A DNA stretch of 64,000 bases, from NCBI GenBank assembly GCA_035041965.1, contig JAPYMA010000149.1, positions 1 through 64,000 on the forward strand. The letters run 5' to 3'. A program made the translations under genes and the position numbers. Positions 12,101-25,400 of the stretch are shown one piece after another (the stretch's first letter is position 1; every line of letters begins with the position of its first letter). Under the pieces are notes generated by a model. The model did not search any database, was not told the origin of the DNA, and saw only the letters and a program-made list of their open reading frames with translations. This DNA comes from Anisakis pegreffii. Its lineage: Eukaryota; Nematoda; Chromadorea; Rhabditida; Anisakidae.

Positions 12101-14375
12101 AATAAAATCAACGCTTCAAAAAATCACGAATTTCCTGTATATTTGAAGCAAAGATAAATGAATTACTTGGATAATGTGATCGTGTTTCTTCCTTTTATCT
12201 TTTTCACTGTCCAACCACTGTATTTGCGCACCTCTCAATTCACACATACCCGATGGCGCTTCATAGTGACGACCGCACTTCTAAATTACCAATTTGTGTT
12301 CATGATGCTCAGCACATAAGCCTATGTGCATGCATTGCACATTATTTATTCGTTATGAATTGGCAATCAGTTTTACCTCAGCACTTTTCTCGTCTTTATA
12401 AAAGATGATATGTTCAGATGACAGGAATAAATAACAAGACGACCACTCCCTCTTCTTCAGTCGATTACCTGCGTCAGCCACTTGGCACTGAAACATGCAC
12501 GTGTACGTTGTGAACACGTATTCAATTCGACAACATATAGCAATAATGATGTAACGTACATAACACAAATCAAAAATTATATGCAACCAATGAAAATAAA
12601 TAAAGCTACCTTGTTCAACGTTCCACGTTTTATTGGGTTCTGTGACAATCCAACCGAGGACGATAAGTGTGACATTAGAGCTACTCTATCCACAGCTCTA
12701 CCATCTTCGGATCTGTTCGACCCGGAACCTGCAAAAGAAAAAAATGGAATTAATGAAATACGGTACCATAACCCTGAGAAATTTTGACGTCGAATTGATA
12801 AACTCTTGATTGAAAAATGTTCGCGTGTGTAGCATTATTTAAAAATTGATATGATAGTTATCATGCACTTGAAAAACGAAACTTATTGTGCATATTAGAA
12901 CAACTAAGGAACACTTGGGACCAACTGAACGTTCACTTAGTACGAAACTGTTCAAAACTTCAATCGTTCAAAAACAATCAACACGAAAATGCTACTTCAT
13001 GACAATTCGGAAAAGTGACAGAGCACACTCTCTACGAAGTGAAAGAATCAGCGGAGAGAATTGTACATGGAAGCACCGTACTAACAACACTAACGCCTAT
13101 ATTCAACGCAGAGCGCTGCCAGATAATATCAGTTATTTTGATCAATTCGATGTGTGTTTGTGAAATTGAAGGAGTAAAGATATTTATAATAACGATTGAT
13201 CGATATTGGCAGATAGTGAACGAGGGATGCAAGAAGGAGGGCGATAGCTTTTGAGTTCTTCTTCTGTTCGATGACATTAATCAAACGTTTGTTTTCATTT
13301 CTGTTATTATTACTGTTCGCGTACCGCATCGAAAAGGACAACAATCAACAAGCGAAGACTGATATGAATACTGAATATGAAACAAAATTCGTCTAAAATA
13401 AAAGAGACGTAAAAATACCAAAATGCGCACATTCGGCAGCGTACAACTCCTCAATTGATCTGTGTGCATTGGTTCGTTTTGCGATTTCCTTCGCGACCTG
13501 TTGAAAGGATAATCGATTTTCGGCAATGCCATCGGCCACCTTATTGCGCACACTGATTGACGTACGCCCAATACCCGAATCAATACTCTCTATCATATCA
13601 CTCAATGATTTGGCCTGGAATTCATACCTTTTATCATGTAAAAATGTAGGTAACGGTGAACAATACCGTGAGCGAACAAGGCAGAAGTGCAGCAGCCAGC
13701 CAACAAGAAACGTTCAACATTATACCGAAAGAATTGCAGAAGATCAAGAAGTGATCATCAAATCAGAACCAAATAATGAACTAACCGGAACAATAGGTGA
13801 GACAGGTGCAGAGCACGATGCATCCAAGTCATCCTCTTGTCTGTTAATCACTTCAATAATTGGTACTGTTACATTATCATACTGACCAACTGTGGCCGCA
13901 CAAGCATCACTGGATGCTGTAAAAACTTGCGAGGATGCTTGCACAGGAGGTGGTTTCACACAACGGGGTGGCTTCCAATGGCTGTCACCAGATTCCACAT
14001 TATAGAAATATGACCTGAAATAAAATGATGAATGATCGAAGTGAACATCAACATCAGTAAAATATGATATATCAATGGACATATACTATCATATCGGTTG
14101 ATCAGTTCATTCGATATGATAGGTTATATCTAGATCAATTGATCAAACGATAATAACCTTCCAGTATCAGTTAGGTATTCAAGCCATCCATCACCGAGGT
14201 CACGGATCGGTTGTTCAGTGACATCTGGTATTGGCGGTTCCTCCATTCTTCTGCTTTCCTCTTCCATCTCGCGAACATTCGCATAAATGTGCACATCATC
14301 ATACAAGCTCACTGCCGTTTCTAAAGTCCTTCTTCTAGACACCGCTTCCACTTCTTCATCGCTCTTATTCAGCAT
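9196..14375 (-). CDS. WW-PH-RhoGAP protein, ARHGAP9/12/15/27 class
   Basis: GTPase-activating protein for Rho-family GTPases, acting on actin and membranes. Thirteen exons: 14158-14375, 13786-14014, 13419-13614, 12610-12728, 12377-12487, 12167-12280, 11881-11976, 11406-11595, 11030-11203, 10601-10780, 10225-10353, 9725-9830, 9196-9478. All phases join: 714 aa from the ATG at 14375. Domains: WW (62-90, W64/YFYN/W86-KPP, split by an intron), PH (about 245-360, NGWFHAI helix), a Ser-rich linker, nine Ala (433-441) encoded by the CAG tract, FFRSRPT, then RhoGAP (486-705) with arginine finger GLYRVSGN (R525), LTGALKLFFREL and AIMFGPSL. A Lys-rich insert of about 28 residues sits after GPSLF. The ATG follows CTGCAG, so it is either trans-spliced or an internal exon; in the latter case an SH3 segment may lie upstream. 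Confidence 0.9.
11154..11180 (-). repeat. CAG/CTG tract coding nine alanines in RhoGAP gene
   Basis: On the plus strand this is a near-perfect GCA run. On the minus strand it is in frame as GCC, seven GCT and GCG, giving poly-Ala just upstream of the RhoGAP domain linker. Purity suggests it is length-variable. Confidence 0.85.
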
Positions 14376-15440
14376 CTGCAGTTTTCACTAGTACCACTAG
14401 CATTATCATATACAATTCCTCATCAATGATCACATCATAACACTGATTCACTGAATTCTGTCACAATTCTCAAACATAACACCAGAAAAGAACTTTTAGT
14501 GATATCATTTGATAATTCTTTACGAGTTTTCACACTCATCGCTTTGATAAACAATATATGATTCATTGTGATAGACACCCAAAAAAACAGCCTTGAAAAA
14601 GATGATAATTCAGACTGAAATTAAACTTCTTGGTCGCTAAGCAGACCAAAAATCTGTTTTTTGGCGGAAATATTTTTTTAAACCTCAACGATGAAATGCG
14701 CGTTACACGTGAAAATGAGCAAACATTTCGCAATAAGAAAGATCAAGCAACGAAAGCAAAAATATGTTACCTGATCACCAATTTCCTGGGTTGGAAATTT
14801 TGGTAGAGAAGTGGAAATGAAGCAACGATCATTTGAGGACGAAGGTTGTGTCATCGTGATGGCCGTAATCATTGAACTCCTCGATGAAAGATACCAATTT
14901 CTAAAAACGTTCCACTCAAATAATACGCATAAATAACTCACAACACGTTTGCTTGTCTCTATCGTCAAATAAGGCAGAATTCGTTGGATGTTCACTCGAA
15001 GAATGCCTTCAGTTGCATCATCTGAAAATCAAATTCTTGACGGTAATTTTGCTTAAATTTACATGCTGAATTTGCTACGAGACGTTATTGAAGAGAAATG
15101 GTCCGATAAAACAAATAAGCGAGTAAACTGCATTCAACACTTCAGTGATAACACATTTATGTTCACTCGAACAAACAAACGCGAATTCACGGTCACAACA
15201 ACACGATTAACGCATCGAACAAGCAAAATGGAGAAATACGATTGTCTCGGTGGAATACGGTTGAAAATAATTACTGAAACGTTGTTTAAATGAAGGAAAG
15301 TTGATTGATAATTGTGATTAGAAACAAAATGACCGATGAATGGATGGTATTCTTAGATATGAAGAACGCGACAGAAGGAAGCAGAGAAAAAGCATGAATG
15401 GACGATAAAACGTCGATGACTGATAACAAATAATGAACAT

Positions 15441-15474
<34 letters not shown>

Positions 15475-15847
15475 TTCACAAACGAAGACGATGTATTGAA
15501 TGCATTCATTTTGCCAACTTCATGAGTCATTTTCTTTGCGTGAATCACATCAGGAACATACCCAAACGCATCACTACTACCGGCAATTGAGTACTCAAAA
15601 CTGATGCTTATCTCCAAGCTATAATCGCTGATATGATATCGATAAAGAAGATTTTCAAAACAAACAAGATAATCTCATTAATAAGCCGAGAAAAACACAG
15701 CTGCTTTTCAGTTGTAACACTCAACCTGTAATAGCGCCAATACAAATCCTTTTGAAAGCTGACTGCGCTAATCGCTTATTAAATGTTGAAAAAGTATTTT
15801 ACGAATGATGAGGTGCGTTAGGGAAAGGGTTTTTAAACCATTTTCAG
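14376..15847. other. RhoGAP 5' flank with candidate upstream exons
   Basis: Minus-strand stretches with open frames and splice borders occur near 14774-14888 (ends in EIGDQ with a GTAACA donor, in phase with the ATG exon at 14375), 14947-15021, and about 15500-15633 (contains DAFGYVPDVI, reminiscent of the end of an SH3 domain). The phases between these three do not all match, so I do not join them to the gene. The CAG tract at 15442 lies here. Confidence 0.3.
15442..15471 (+). repeat. (CAG)10 microsatellite
   Basis: Ten pure CAG units. On the plus strand they follow ATG-AAC-ATG and would code ten glutamines; on the minus strand the same tract gives Cys, Ala or Leu runs according to frame. 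Confidence 0.95.
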
Positions 15848-16087
15848 AAACAATCGCCACCGCAAAATATGCTAGAGGGCCTTACAACTATCTGCTCAGA
15901 TAGTCAAACCCCTCCAAAATGTACTGCTACAATGGATCCATTCTCAACTGCTTTCTCATCACAAACCGCTATAAACTATCCAGTTCCAGTGCACTTACAT
16001 TGGCTTCATCCTAAACTCTATTCGCATTCACTCAACTTTGTCAGATGGGGTTATCCGTACCCAGATGATCCACTAACTGTGAGCTAG
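15848..16087 (+). CDS. Possible 3' exon of a small plus-strand gene
   Basis: An 80-codon open frame begins exactly after a TTTTCAG acceptor and ends in TAG; AATAAA signals follow at 16197 and 16210. It codes a Pro/His/Tyr/Trp-rich peptide (HLHWLHPKLY, RWGYPYPDD) that I do not recognise. A first exon could be the poly-Gln frame at 15433-15495 (MNM, ten Gln, RFTNEDD), whose GTATTG donor matches in phase; that would give about 100 aa. It is the only candidate plus-strand gene, convergent with MPP10. With no homology, a chance ORF is a real alternative. Confidence 0.3.
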   Translation, partial: KQSPPQNMLEGLTTICSDSQTPPKCTATMDPFSTAFSSQTAINYPVPVHLHWLHPKLYSHSLNFVRWGYPYPDDPLTVS

Positions 16088-16246
16088 TGCAAACTTCAAC
16101 CGTTCCATAAAACGTTTCCTTAACCGTGTTGACGTGTACCTCTGTCCAATAGGATTACAATAACTTTCATGTAACAACACACTGTGATGTAACACAAATA
16201 AAGCAAGTGAATAAAAGCAAATGAAATGAAGAGTACAATAATGCAA

Positions 16247-16252
16247 TTTATT
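16247..16252 (-). promoter_or_regulatory. Probable MPP10 polyadenylation signal
   Basis: AATAAA on the minus strand 162 nt beyond the MPP10 stop codon. Two plus-strand AATAAA motifs (16197, 16210) lie within 60 bp, as expected for tail-to-tail gene ends. Confidence 0.4.
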
Positions 16253-16413
16253 CAACAACTTAAAATTCTGAATCAACAAACAACAACATAACAACAACAA
16301 CAACAATACTTCCATCAGTATTACTCTCATCAACAGTTTATCAAAGTACAACAACACATCAATCTGTTTCAACTCTTCATTTCCTTCATCGTTACATAAT
16401 TAATGTACACTTG

Positions 16414-19400
16414 TTAAAGTACATATTTGGCGCTAGCATTTCGTTTAGTCTTCTTCAGCTCTTTATTTGACTTCTCATTGATCTGTAACGAACAAAGAAC
16501 TTTTATTTACCATCGATGAGTAATTCATTGATCGGGTCTTTTGGGATGAGCACGAGCTACAGTCAGGATCTACAAGCAACGCTGCATGGTGGGGAGGAGG
16601 ACCTGTTGCTGCTGTGGCTATAACAATACATAGTGCTATGGTGTTTCTTTGTGCAACTGAGTGATAGTCTGATTCATTCAGTTGATTCACGTATATCAAG
16701 TCCAAATGGCATATTATCTGACGCAAATTCTTTCTCTCTTATACAACTCAATTTTGTCGTCACCTTCCAAAGATTAATATTTGCATATATCGAAGGCTCA
16801 TTATTTGATAAAAATTGCTCCACTGATTATGGCACTATTACATGATCGTTGAGCTGTGGGAATGAGCACATCATTTGCAGAGAGGAGTATGATAATATGT
16901 TTACATAATTAGATCTAAGCCAAACCGTAGCCTGCCTCAAGCTCACGTCACTAATGCAGTGACATTGTTACACCATCCGTTTTCGAGAATGGAAAATGGT
17001 TAAGTTTCACAATAATATATCACTAACAAAAATGAATCTTCATAAAATGCATGGCATTTATATTCTCGACTGAAATCAAAATGTTTTTGACAAAACATAT
17101 TTTCCACTGAAAAAACACTCACACTGCTGAAACGTGAGAATATATTTGCTGCTGAAAATCAAAATCATAAAGGAGGGGGGGCTCTTAAAAGACTGCCTTC
17201 ACAGTACACGGAACCAATATGAAATTCAATCGCTGAATTCATAACCGCCTCACCTCGGACTGAACGGTTTGCTGCAGCTTCTTAAAGAAAGTTGTAGATT
17301 TGATATTTTCGTTTGTAACACCACCAGTGCTGCCTCCATCAAACTCACTCCCTTTTCCTAGCTTCTTCTTCTTTTTCTTTTTCGGTTCTCCCTCAGTCGT
17401 CATCCTCTCATCACCTCCTTGTTGTTCTCCGTCATGAAGTCTCTTCTTGAGTTCACTCATTCGTTGCATCTTCTTAAAGATAAAAACTCGAGTGAAAAAA
17501 AAACACGAATAAACAAATGAACGTCAGTTGATTAATATGAATTGAACGACGGTAATTAATTTTTCAAAAAAAATTGCTGAGAAGAAATATTCGATGGAGA
17601 AAGTGGAGGAGGAAATATGAAAATACAAATTTTTAAGGCAGCCATCAAAGAGGAAACGCTCGTGTGAACTTCGACCCGCAACCATAAACCCAAAGTGCAC
17701 ATTAAAAAAAAAAACTTCATTGAAGCAATAAACAATTCTCCACCGAATCAGTGTTATACATCCAACAATATGACTGGAATTGAATTGTGCACAGCGGAAA
17801 CTTTTTGAATGAAAGTTTGAAACAAATCGAAAAACGACTCCAGAAACGAGATCAAAAGTTCGATGTGCACAACAACCTTTTTCTTTCGTCGTTCCCTTGC
17901 ACGATCCGTATCGCTTCTTTCCTCCTTACTTTTCACTTCACCTTTCTCATGTCTTTTCACCTCTTCAGGTGCCATCAACACATCATCTGTTGATGCCATC
18001 GGACCAACCTCTTCTTTACGCAACGATGCTATATTACTCACAATACGCACTTCAGGTCGTACCTCAAGCATTCATTCAGATATTATCGTAATAACACGTT
18101 ATCAGAAACAAACACAAATTGAATATTCAAACAGCAAAATGAAAACAAAACAATGCGCGAATAATAAAGAAACATTCACAAGAATTCACACAAACACCCT
18201 CTCCACACACTAACCTCAGGTGGAATGTATTTGTAATGCGAGAGTGCATCAAGCTTCTTAAACAAATCGTCCATTAATTTCTCAATATTCGCCACTTTCT
18301 CATCTTTCTTCACTTCGTTTGTTTCCTAGAAATCATTAAGAAGGGATCATCTACAATCGTGACGATTCATCGATGAAATGAGTAATTAATCAGTCATTTA
18401 ACTGATATAAACAACGATTCATTTGATGAGAAACTAGTTGTACTGCTTAAATATTATTGACATGAACATGAAAAAATAACGAAACATACTCCTTGTTGTG
18501 TTTTTTGATACTGCTCCTCATATACTTCAGCAAGCGATTTCTTCACCAATGGTTCTTCAACCGGAGCACGATATTTGGTCTCGGATTCTGGTTCACGAAC
18601 TTTACGTTCAACATCGTCAAATGCCTTTAGTTTAGTAAAGCGATTAATTAAAAAGTTCAATGACTCGGTCTTACTACCATCGTTTTCGCAGTGTTAACAT
18701 TATGGCACCTCAAAAAATGAGTAGCTGATATAAGTACCATTCAAGAAGGATGAAAGCTTAATGTTTGTGAGGAGATGAACAGTAAGCGTTGATGGGTTAG
18801 AAACTGGTTGATGGTGAAAATGGTTAAACTTAAGTAACTAACCTTATCTTTGATTCGCTGAATTATCAATGCTTCTAATTTAGCCGTTGAATCGACAGTT
18901 ATGATTGGTGCTGAAACTTTGAACAATAAGATCAAGAGGATGAAGCACCTTATCGAATCAGAATATGCGATACGTTGTTATTAGCTTATCTATTTCAAAC
19001 GTACTGAATGCAGACATTATTTTGCATTGAAAGCGTTCAAGCTTTCGAAAATATAAAATCATTAAATGAGAGATTGATGGAATGAGCGTGCGTTATTACA
19101 AGCAGTTCTATAGAGCAACATTTCTGAAAAGTTCGGCAATTGATAAATAATCGTAATCTTTGCTGCATTTTTCGTTTCGTTTGCATCACTGAACAAAACT
19201 TTTGTTTAAATGATAAAATTTCTGTTAAACCATGAAAGAACTTCAAAGAATATGCACCAAAAATAAAAAATTCATTTCTAAAGATTCATCACCATCGACA
19301 ATCGATTACAAAAGCACTATTCGGCTTTAAAGAACAATAAAGGGAAGCACTATTACCAGACTTAGCCGAATGATCGTAGGCAACATGTTGTTCCAACAGA

Positions 19401-22139
19401 GTATTTTCATCCCTTTCCAGTGCGCTCACTTCACCAGTCATTTGCCATTTTTGTGGCCTTAAATTGGCTTCCTCGAGTTGCTCAATTTTTGAACGAATCT
19501 GAAAACATTTTCGGACAATCGACGCATTTCTTCTTCATAACCGAAATTAATATCAGAAACACGAACTGCACAACACCCTCACATCGCTCTCCAACATCTA
19601 GCCATAACCATTTTCTCAACAATCACTTAACGACACAAATGAAGCAACACGCTACCAATTAAATCCAACGTGATCATTTGCAAGTTGTAAATGAAAGTTA
19701 CCTTCTTTTGACGCTTCTCAAATTCACTTTCTTCGATTTTTCCATCATCAACTGAGCCCAAAAGAACAGGATGCTGATCTGGAAGAAAGAACAGTCAATT
19801 CAAACAACAGCAAAAAATCGTAAATCAATCGAATTGATCCGAAACATTTCGCTCGCCACCTTCATCAATCTGTTCATCGTCTCCTTCTTCGTCGCTCATT
19901 TCTGCGTCGTCATCATTTTCATCCGCGAATCGAACACTTTTCTTTTTCTTCTTTCCTTTTCCATCATTTTCTTCAATCCGTTCTTCCTGAACATTTACTC
20001 ATCTTCCTTTTTATGGCATCAATTCAATCCAAACAAAAAATCTAACTGAAAAGTTCCACATTCAATAGCGGACTAATGATCTACGTAAAGATCGCTCATA
20101 GTCAGTGAAATTCTAAAAGTTAAATGTTTTGCGAATCTTTCCTCAAAAACTGGAGGTTGGCATGGATGGTTCATCGATTACTTTATAATACTGCTTCCTA
20201 AAAACGTAATTTTGTCACCGCGCTTCAAAAAATTACGTAAATAGTCTGTTGAAAATGACCAACAATATAATATCGCAGTTAAGATTCGACATAATTAATT
20301 CGATATAATTTTCAACTAATCTGTTCATGTGTATTGAAGGAAAGTAAACTCTCATTTTTCGAACAATCTCTGAGCTTTGCGGTTATCCAACACATTCAAG
20401 CAGAAACAAGAACGAATTTTCCAAAAAAAAAAAAAGAACCTCTCCATCACGTTCCATTGCTTTCTTCTTCTTCTTCAATTTCCCCTTTTTCGCGTCATCA
20501 TCGATTTCACCATCGCCTCCAAAGAAATCCGTATATCGATAACCAGCCCCGACCTCTCGGCCATCCTTTCAAAAACAATCGTTTCAAATTGCGACTCGAA
20601 AAAAATTATGAAAATGATACCGTTATTTGGTGTCACATTCAATGGATATGCAAAAAGAGATTGATGAATCAACACAGCAAAGCAGCTGAAGAGAACTGCA
20701 GTGCAACACGAACCTCTTGAACGTCGTCAAAGAATCCTTCGCTTGTATCCTGTCGTTCCTCACGATCCAAATATTCCTCCATCTCGGCCAATGAAAAGAA
20801 ACGATCGTCAACAATCGTCTTACGAAATTTCTTCGGCTTCTTCTCGGACATCTCTTCTTGTTGATCATTCTCATCAGTCTCTTCTTTTTCACTTCCTTCA
20901 TCTTCCATTTCATTTAACTCCTTTTCCAAATCCTACGAAAATATAGTGCCGATGAATTAAATATACGCAAAATTGCAGTGCAACACGAAGCGATAGAGGG
21001 AACTTTGAAAAAGCAAAAAAACAGATTATATTCGAGCTTTACTTCAGCACCACTTCGAGAGAGAGGATGACTGATCTATGAATGAGCGATAGAGGAAATG
21101 AAATTAAACTCAGCACTTCACTTGAAACGTATCAGTTTAAGTCGGAATTTTCACACTCTCCCAGAAACGTCACGACTCGCAACGGCAACAACAAAAAATA
21201 CGCTTGACGTTTTTCTTTAATTTCCTTTGAACAAGACTTTCCTCACATTCAAAATTTCGTGAACGTCTCTTCCATTAGATCAAAAGATTTCCCAATCCGT
21301 CTCAGTGCTCGATTTGCACACAGATACTGACAGTATCAGCATGTCGGATGTATGCAAATACGTGAGCATAAGAACATTCGTAATAACGTGATGATATTAA
21401 GGAAGTAGCAGAGAAGCAATGCTCAAAATGATAAATATTAGAATGTTGCTACGTTAATAATACCTCTAGGTCTTCTGGTTTTAAGTTGAATAAATCTTTT
21501 TGTTCGTTTCCTTCGTCAGCACTCACACCCTCTTCTGAGCCCTCATTTTCACGATTCATCTCCTCATCGTCTCCCTCATCCTCTTGAAATTGAATCTGTT
21601 CGGCGCGTTTCTCAACTTCCTTTCTTTTTGAAACTTTCTTCGTTTTTGGTACAGCTATTTGAAAAAGTGACTGAAAATTATGTTATCAATACATTGAACA
21701 TTTCACAACACGCAAAAGCATTAAGAATGTTAACTTGATGTAAGGCAATAATGAAAGAATTGTAATGAAATAATTGAGCATCTTTGTTATTTCTGAGTGA
21801 AGTGAAAGAACTGAGTCAAAATGCGTTCATGAATGAACGATAATCGTTACTGAACGTGCACTTGAAAGTAATCACTCATTTGAAGCTCTACTTTTTTTAA
21901 AAGATACTTTGAGCACTCGAATGAATATTATCACAAACGTATCTTATAGGAAAGAATTAATAATTACTTTATATTTTTTGAAGCGTTTCCGAAGCTTTTT
22001 GTTCCTTGCAGCTATTTGTTGCCATATGGTTTCCGTATCACCAGTCCATAATTCATTCGGCAGATTATTCACGTCGCATTCTCCAAAACTCGTCAACAAC
22101 TCATACCCACTACTCATCGAGTTGATCAGCAAATTACGT
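16414..22139 (-). CDS. MPHOSPH10: U3 small nucleolar ribonucleoprotein MPP10
   Basis: Component of the U3 snoRNP/small-subunit processome needed for 18S pre-rRNA cleavage in the nucleolus (family knowledge). Fourteen exons, all in phase: 21968-22139, 21464-21670, 20714-20932, 20440-20565, 19860-19986, 19702-19778, 19357-19498, 18843-18910, 18490-18624, 18215-18325, 17877-18062, 17254-17472, 16414-16482. From the ATG at 22117 it is 611 aa (human 681). Landmarks: ETIWQQI, VDDRFFSLAEME, DFF, SVRFADE, FEKRQKK, PQKWQMTGE, APIITVDST, KSLAEVYEEQY, KLMDDLFKKLDALSHY, MAPEEV, RRKKK, FFKKLQQTV and a basic tail. Acidic and Lys-rich runs are typical of the family. The first exon is also open upstream of the ATG and in phase with the preceding gene. 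(Thirteen borders are listed; counting a separate 5' exon would make fourteen.). Confidence 0.93.
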
Positions 22140-22406
22140 CTGTGAATGTATTTGCAAATTACAATTCTAAATGCAAGCATTTGTGCTGAAACTGCGAGAC
22201 AATTTCTGAACAGTGAACTGATGCAATGAATTATTTCACTATGATTAAAACCATATAATCTTAGACAAGCAGGCCAAATGAAACGAGTTGAACAACAAAA
22301 ACAAACGAACAAAACAACAAATCATTCAAAAATTGAAACCTAACGCAGAAAGAATTTCAGCAATTCCCTTAAAGTATAATCACAACATAAATTTATGAAA
22401 ACTCAC

Positions 22407-25400
22407 TTATGCCAAATGGATGATGCGTCTGAGATTGACGGCCAACACTCACTATGTTTGTCAGTCGCCACTGATTCCACTTCTTCATCAACATTTCCAC
22501 TGGCATTCTCTGAGACATTCTTCGACTCGCACTCATTTTTTGACTTCTCACTTTCGATTTCTCGTTTCTTCTTCTCTTCGCTTGCCAATTCCATTTGTTG
22601 CCCTGAATCGTTCATTTGATCATGTTCGGGTGTTCGTTCCTTCAGAACACTTTGTTCTTCAACAGTTTCAGTGACGACTTCTGATGATGACATCTTATCG
22701 CCTGCTTCATTCGCTTCCTTCATCACTAATTCGACGTCCTTATCAGCATGTGATCGGTCAGTTTCTTCGGCAAGCAATGAAGATTTCTGTTCTTTGCACC
22801 GATGTTCTTCTTCATTTAAACTCAGTTGCGTATCTGTTCTCGCATCACCGTCAATGTTATCTGCCCTTTTATCAGTTTTCGCCGGTGATTTCAGTGCACC
22901 TCCTGAATCCTCTCCTATAATTGGTACCGATGAATCCTCAGTACTCATTTGAAGTGATTCTTCACTCGCATGTCGATCGATGCGTTCATCAATCACATTT
23001 TCTTCACACCGCACCGTTACTAACTCGTTGTTTAGAGCACTTATCGACTGCATTCGCAATTCAGATTGTTGTTCGTCATTCTCAATACCCTTCGTAAACT
23101 GCTCATCATTAGCCTCGTCAACATTCACTTTACCTCCTTTCCCTCTGCTGTCGTCAGCAATTTCAGTCGGAACCACGTCTGATGGCTCGTGCGATTCCAG
23201 ATGTGGCACTGATAACGATTCCAAACTATGATTCGACTCCGTTTGTGATATGATAATCGCTGATGAAACAGTCGTATCACTCTGCTGCTTCCTCGACCCT
23301 TCAGCATCTGAATCTTTGTCGGCAACATCTGACTTCGTACTTGCATCCTGTGAAGAACCTTCTGCATTATCGCTTGCTAACTTCTGAAAATTGATTAATT
23401 CATTTTCAAATACGAACACAATTCTGATCACACAACACATTTCTATTCGCATAATTATTGCACGCTATTACTTCAACTTTTACAACTTAAAATCAGTGAA
23501 ATAAAATTCAGTCCATACAGAATACGTTGAACAGATGATTTGAAAGGCATTCACAAAGGTGCACAACTGCAAATGGCTCACCGTATCCATATCCGATTGT
23601 AATGAAGATGACGAGCTGGCGATATACTTAGTGATTTCTTCTTGAGATAATGTTTCCAGTGTAAGCGCAAATCCACGTTCAATCTGAAAATGTTGCATTC
23701 AGTGCAATTCATTCCATTCCCTTTTTTCTTAGTTCTCATTCGAGAAATCCAACTGAGATCAGAGTTCCCAACAACTCTCCTCTCTTCGTTCAGAGTGCTT
23801 CAATTACAGAACTGTCATGCACTCGTGCCTTATAAAAGGACGAAACACCTGCCATCAATGGCTTCATCTGATAAAAAGCAAAAGAATGGATAATTGCTTA
23901 GCAAATTAATCAATGCTTTCCTCCCAAACAGCGCACACATTCCATATTTGAAACAATTCTGGACACAACAATTCCCAAATATTTAATTTCTCCGTTTCCG
24001 ATAGGGAATGATCAATTTAAGAAAATATTTTTCTTCGAACAAACCGATGAGCCCATTGTTGCATCCTCAGCTTCTACGGATTGTTCACTACCACCTGCTG
24101 ATGACTGACCATCTTGTGACTGACGAAGAGCACTACGTCTTTTTATTACTGCATCTGTGAACAAACACTTATCATTCTATCATAAAAATATATTTCATTG
24201 AATTTTTCTTCCACAAATGCCAAAATTTGCAAATATTCGATTGTGAATATCATTTCAGTTGTTAACTTACGCTATATTACCAAAGGCTGACAAAACAATT
24301 CGAATGCCTAAAACTTGGTCAGAGAAGATAAGTGAATACTTTGATAAGATTCAATGATAAAAAGAATCGATAACTTGAAGAATTAACCTAATTCTGCCAC
24401 TTCTTCACTTGGACCGTGCGATCGAGTATGGTACGCGATAATGTCCGCATCCTCCTGTGATCTTTCAGCACTCTCATCTTCTTCGTTGATAACCTAGCAT
24501 AGAAAGATCGATTAGTTCGGTACATTTAATCAAGCAATGAAAGTTACATTCCTTCAATTCGATTTTAACCAAAAACTTCTGTTGCATTACCATCCATTCA
24601 TTGGAACCACCAGAATGAGACGTTATCTCTGCATATCATATGATACACTCAACCATTGTTATTGTGGAAAAGGCAAATATCATGAGAACACTGTTTGAAT
24701 GACATCAGATTCATTTGAAAGAAACATTAATTGTTACTGATTAAATGGATAAGAAAGATACCTCCACAAGTGGCTCACTAACAACACCAATAGTACGTCT
24801 CCTTCGTCTTGGTGTGGTTGAAGAGGAAGCTGACTTGACGCTGCCGTCAGCACTCGAATTACTCTCGACACTCACTCCTCGTTCCTTCCTCGCTGAAAAC
24901 AGTCAATTTACATCAAAATGTACAATTCGTACTCAACTTCACTGCTGATCACCAAACAACTTCTCTCACTCGCTCCATTAATCGACCTGATACTTACCGC
25001 ACAACTGAATCCGTCGAATACAACACATTCAAGTGAGAAAATTCTAACAATGTGGAGTCGTGATGATTACGATTTTAAATGAACCATTTCTATTTGTTCG
25101 CCATATTTGATTCATTTCAGCTTTCATTCTGATCAGAACAAATTTTGCTTGAGGATCTGCGAACTCAAAGTGAAACTAAAGATGGAAACGATTTCAAAAT
25201 CTTTGCTACTGATCACCGAGACGTTCTGGCAAAGCAACATTCTAAAGGTGCATCCAGAAAAACAAGAGAACAATAACAATGCACCATGTAAATACACTAC
25301 TGCTCTTCACTTTTGCAATAATCATCAAATGTAAGTCGAAAATTTGCATTTAAAAACGGATATTACAATAAATACCGGATGAACGTTGTCTGGATGGTGT

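Noticed and set aside
22403..23452. Plus-strand ORFs opposite the large acidic exon
   Set aside because: They mirror the Glu/Asp-rich minus-strand exon; antisense of such codons gives Phe/Ser-rich frames.
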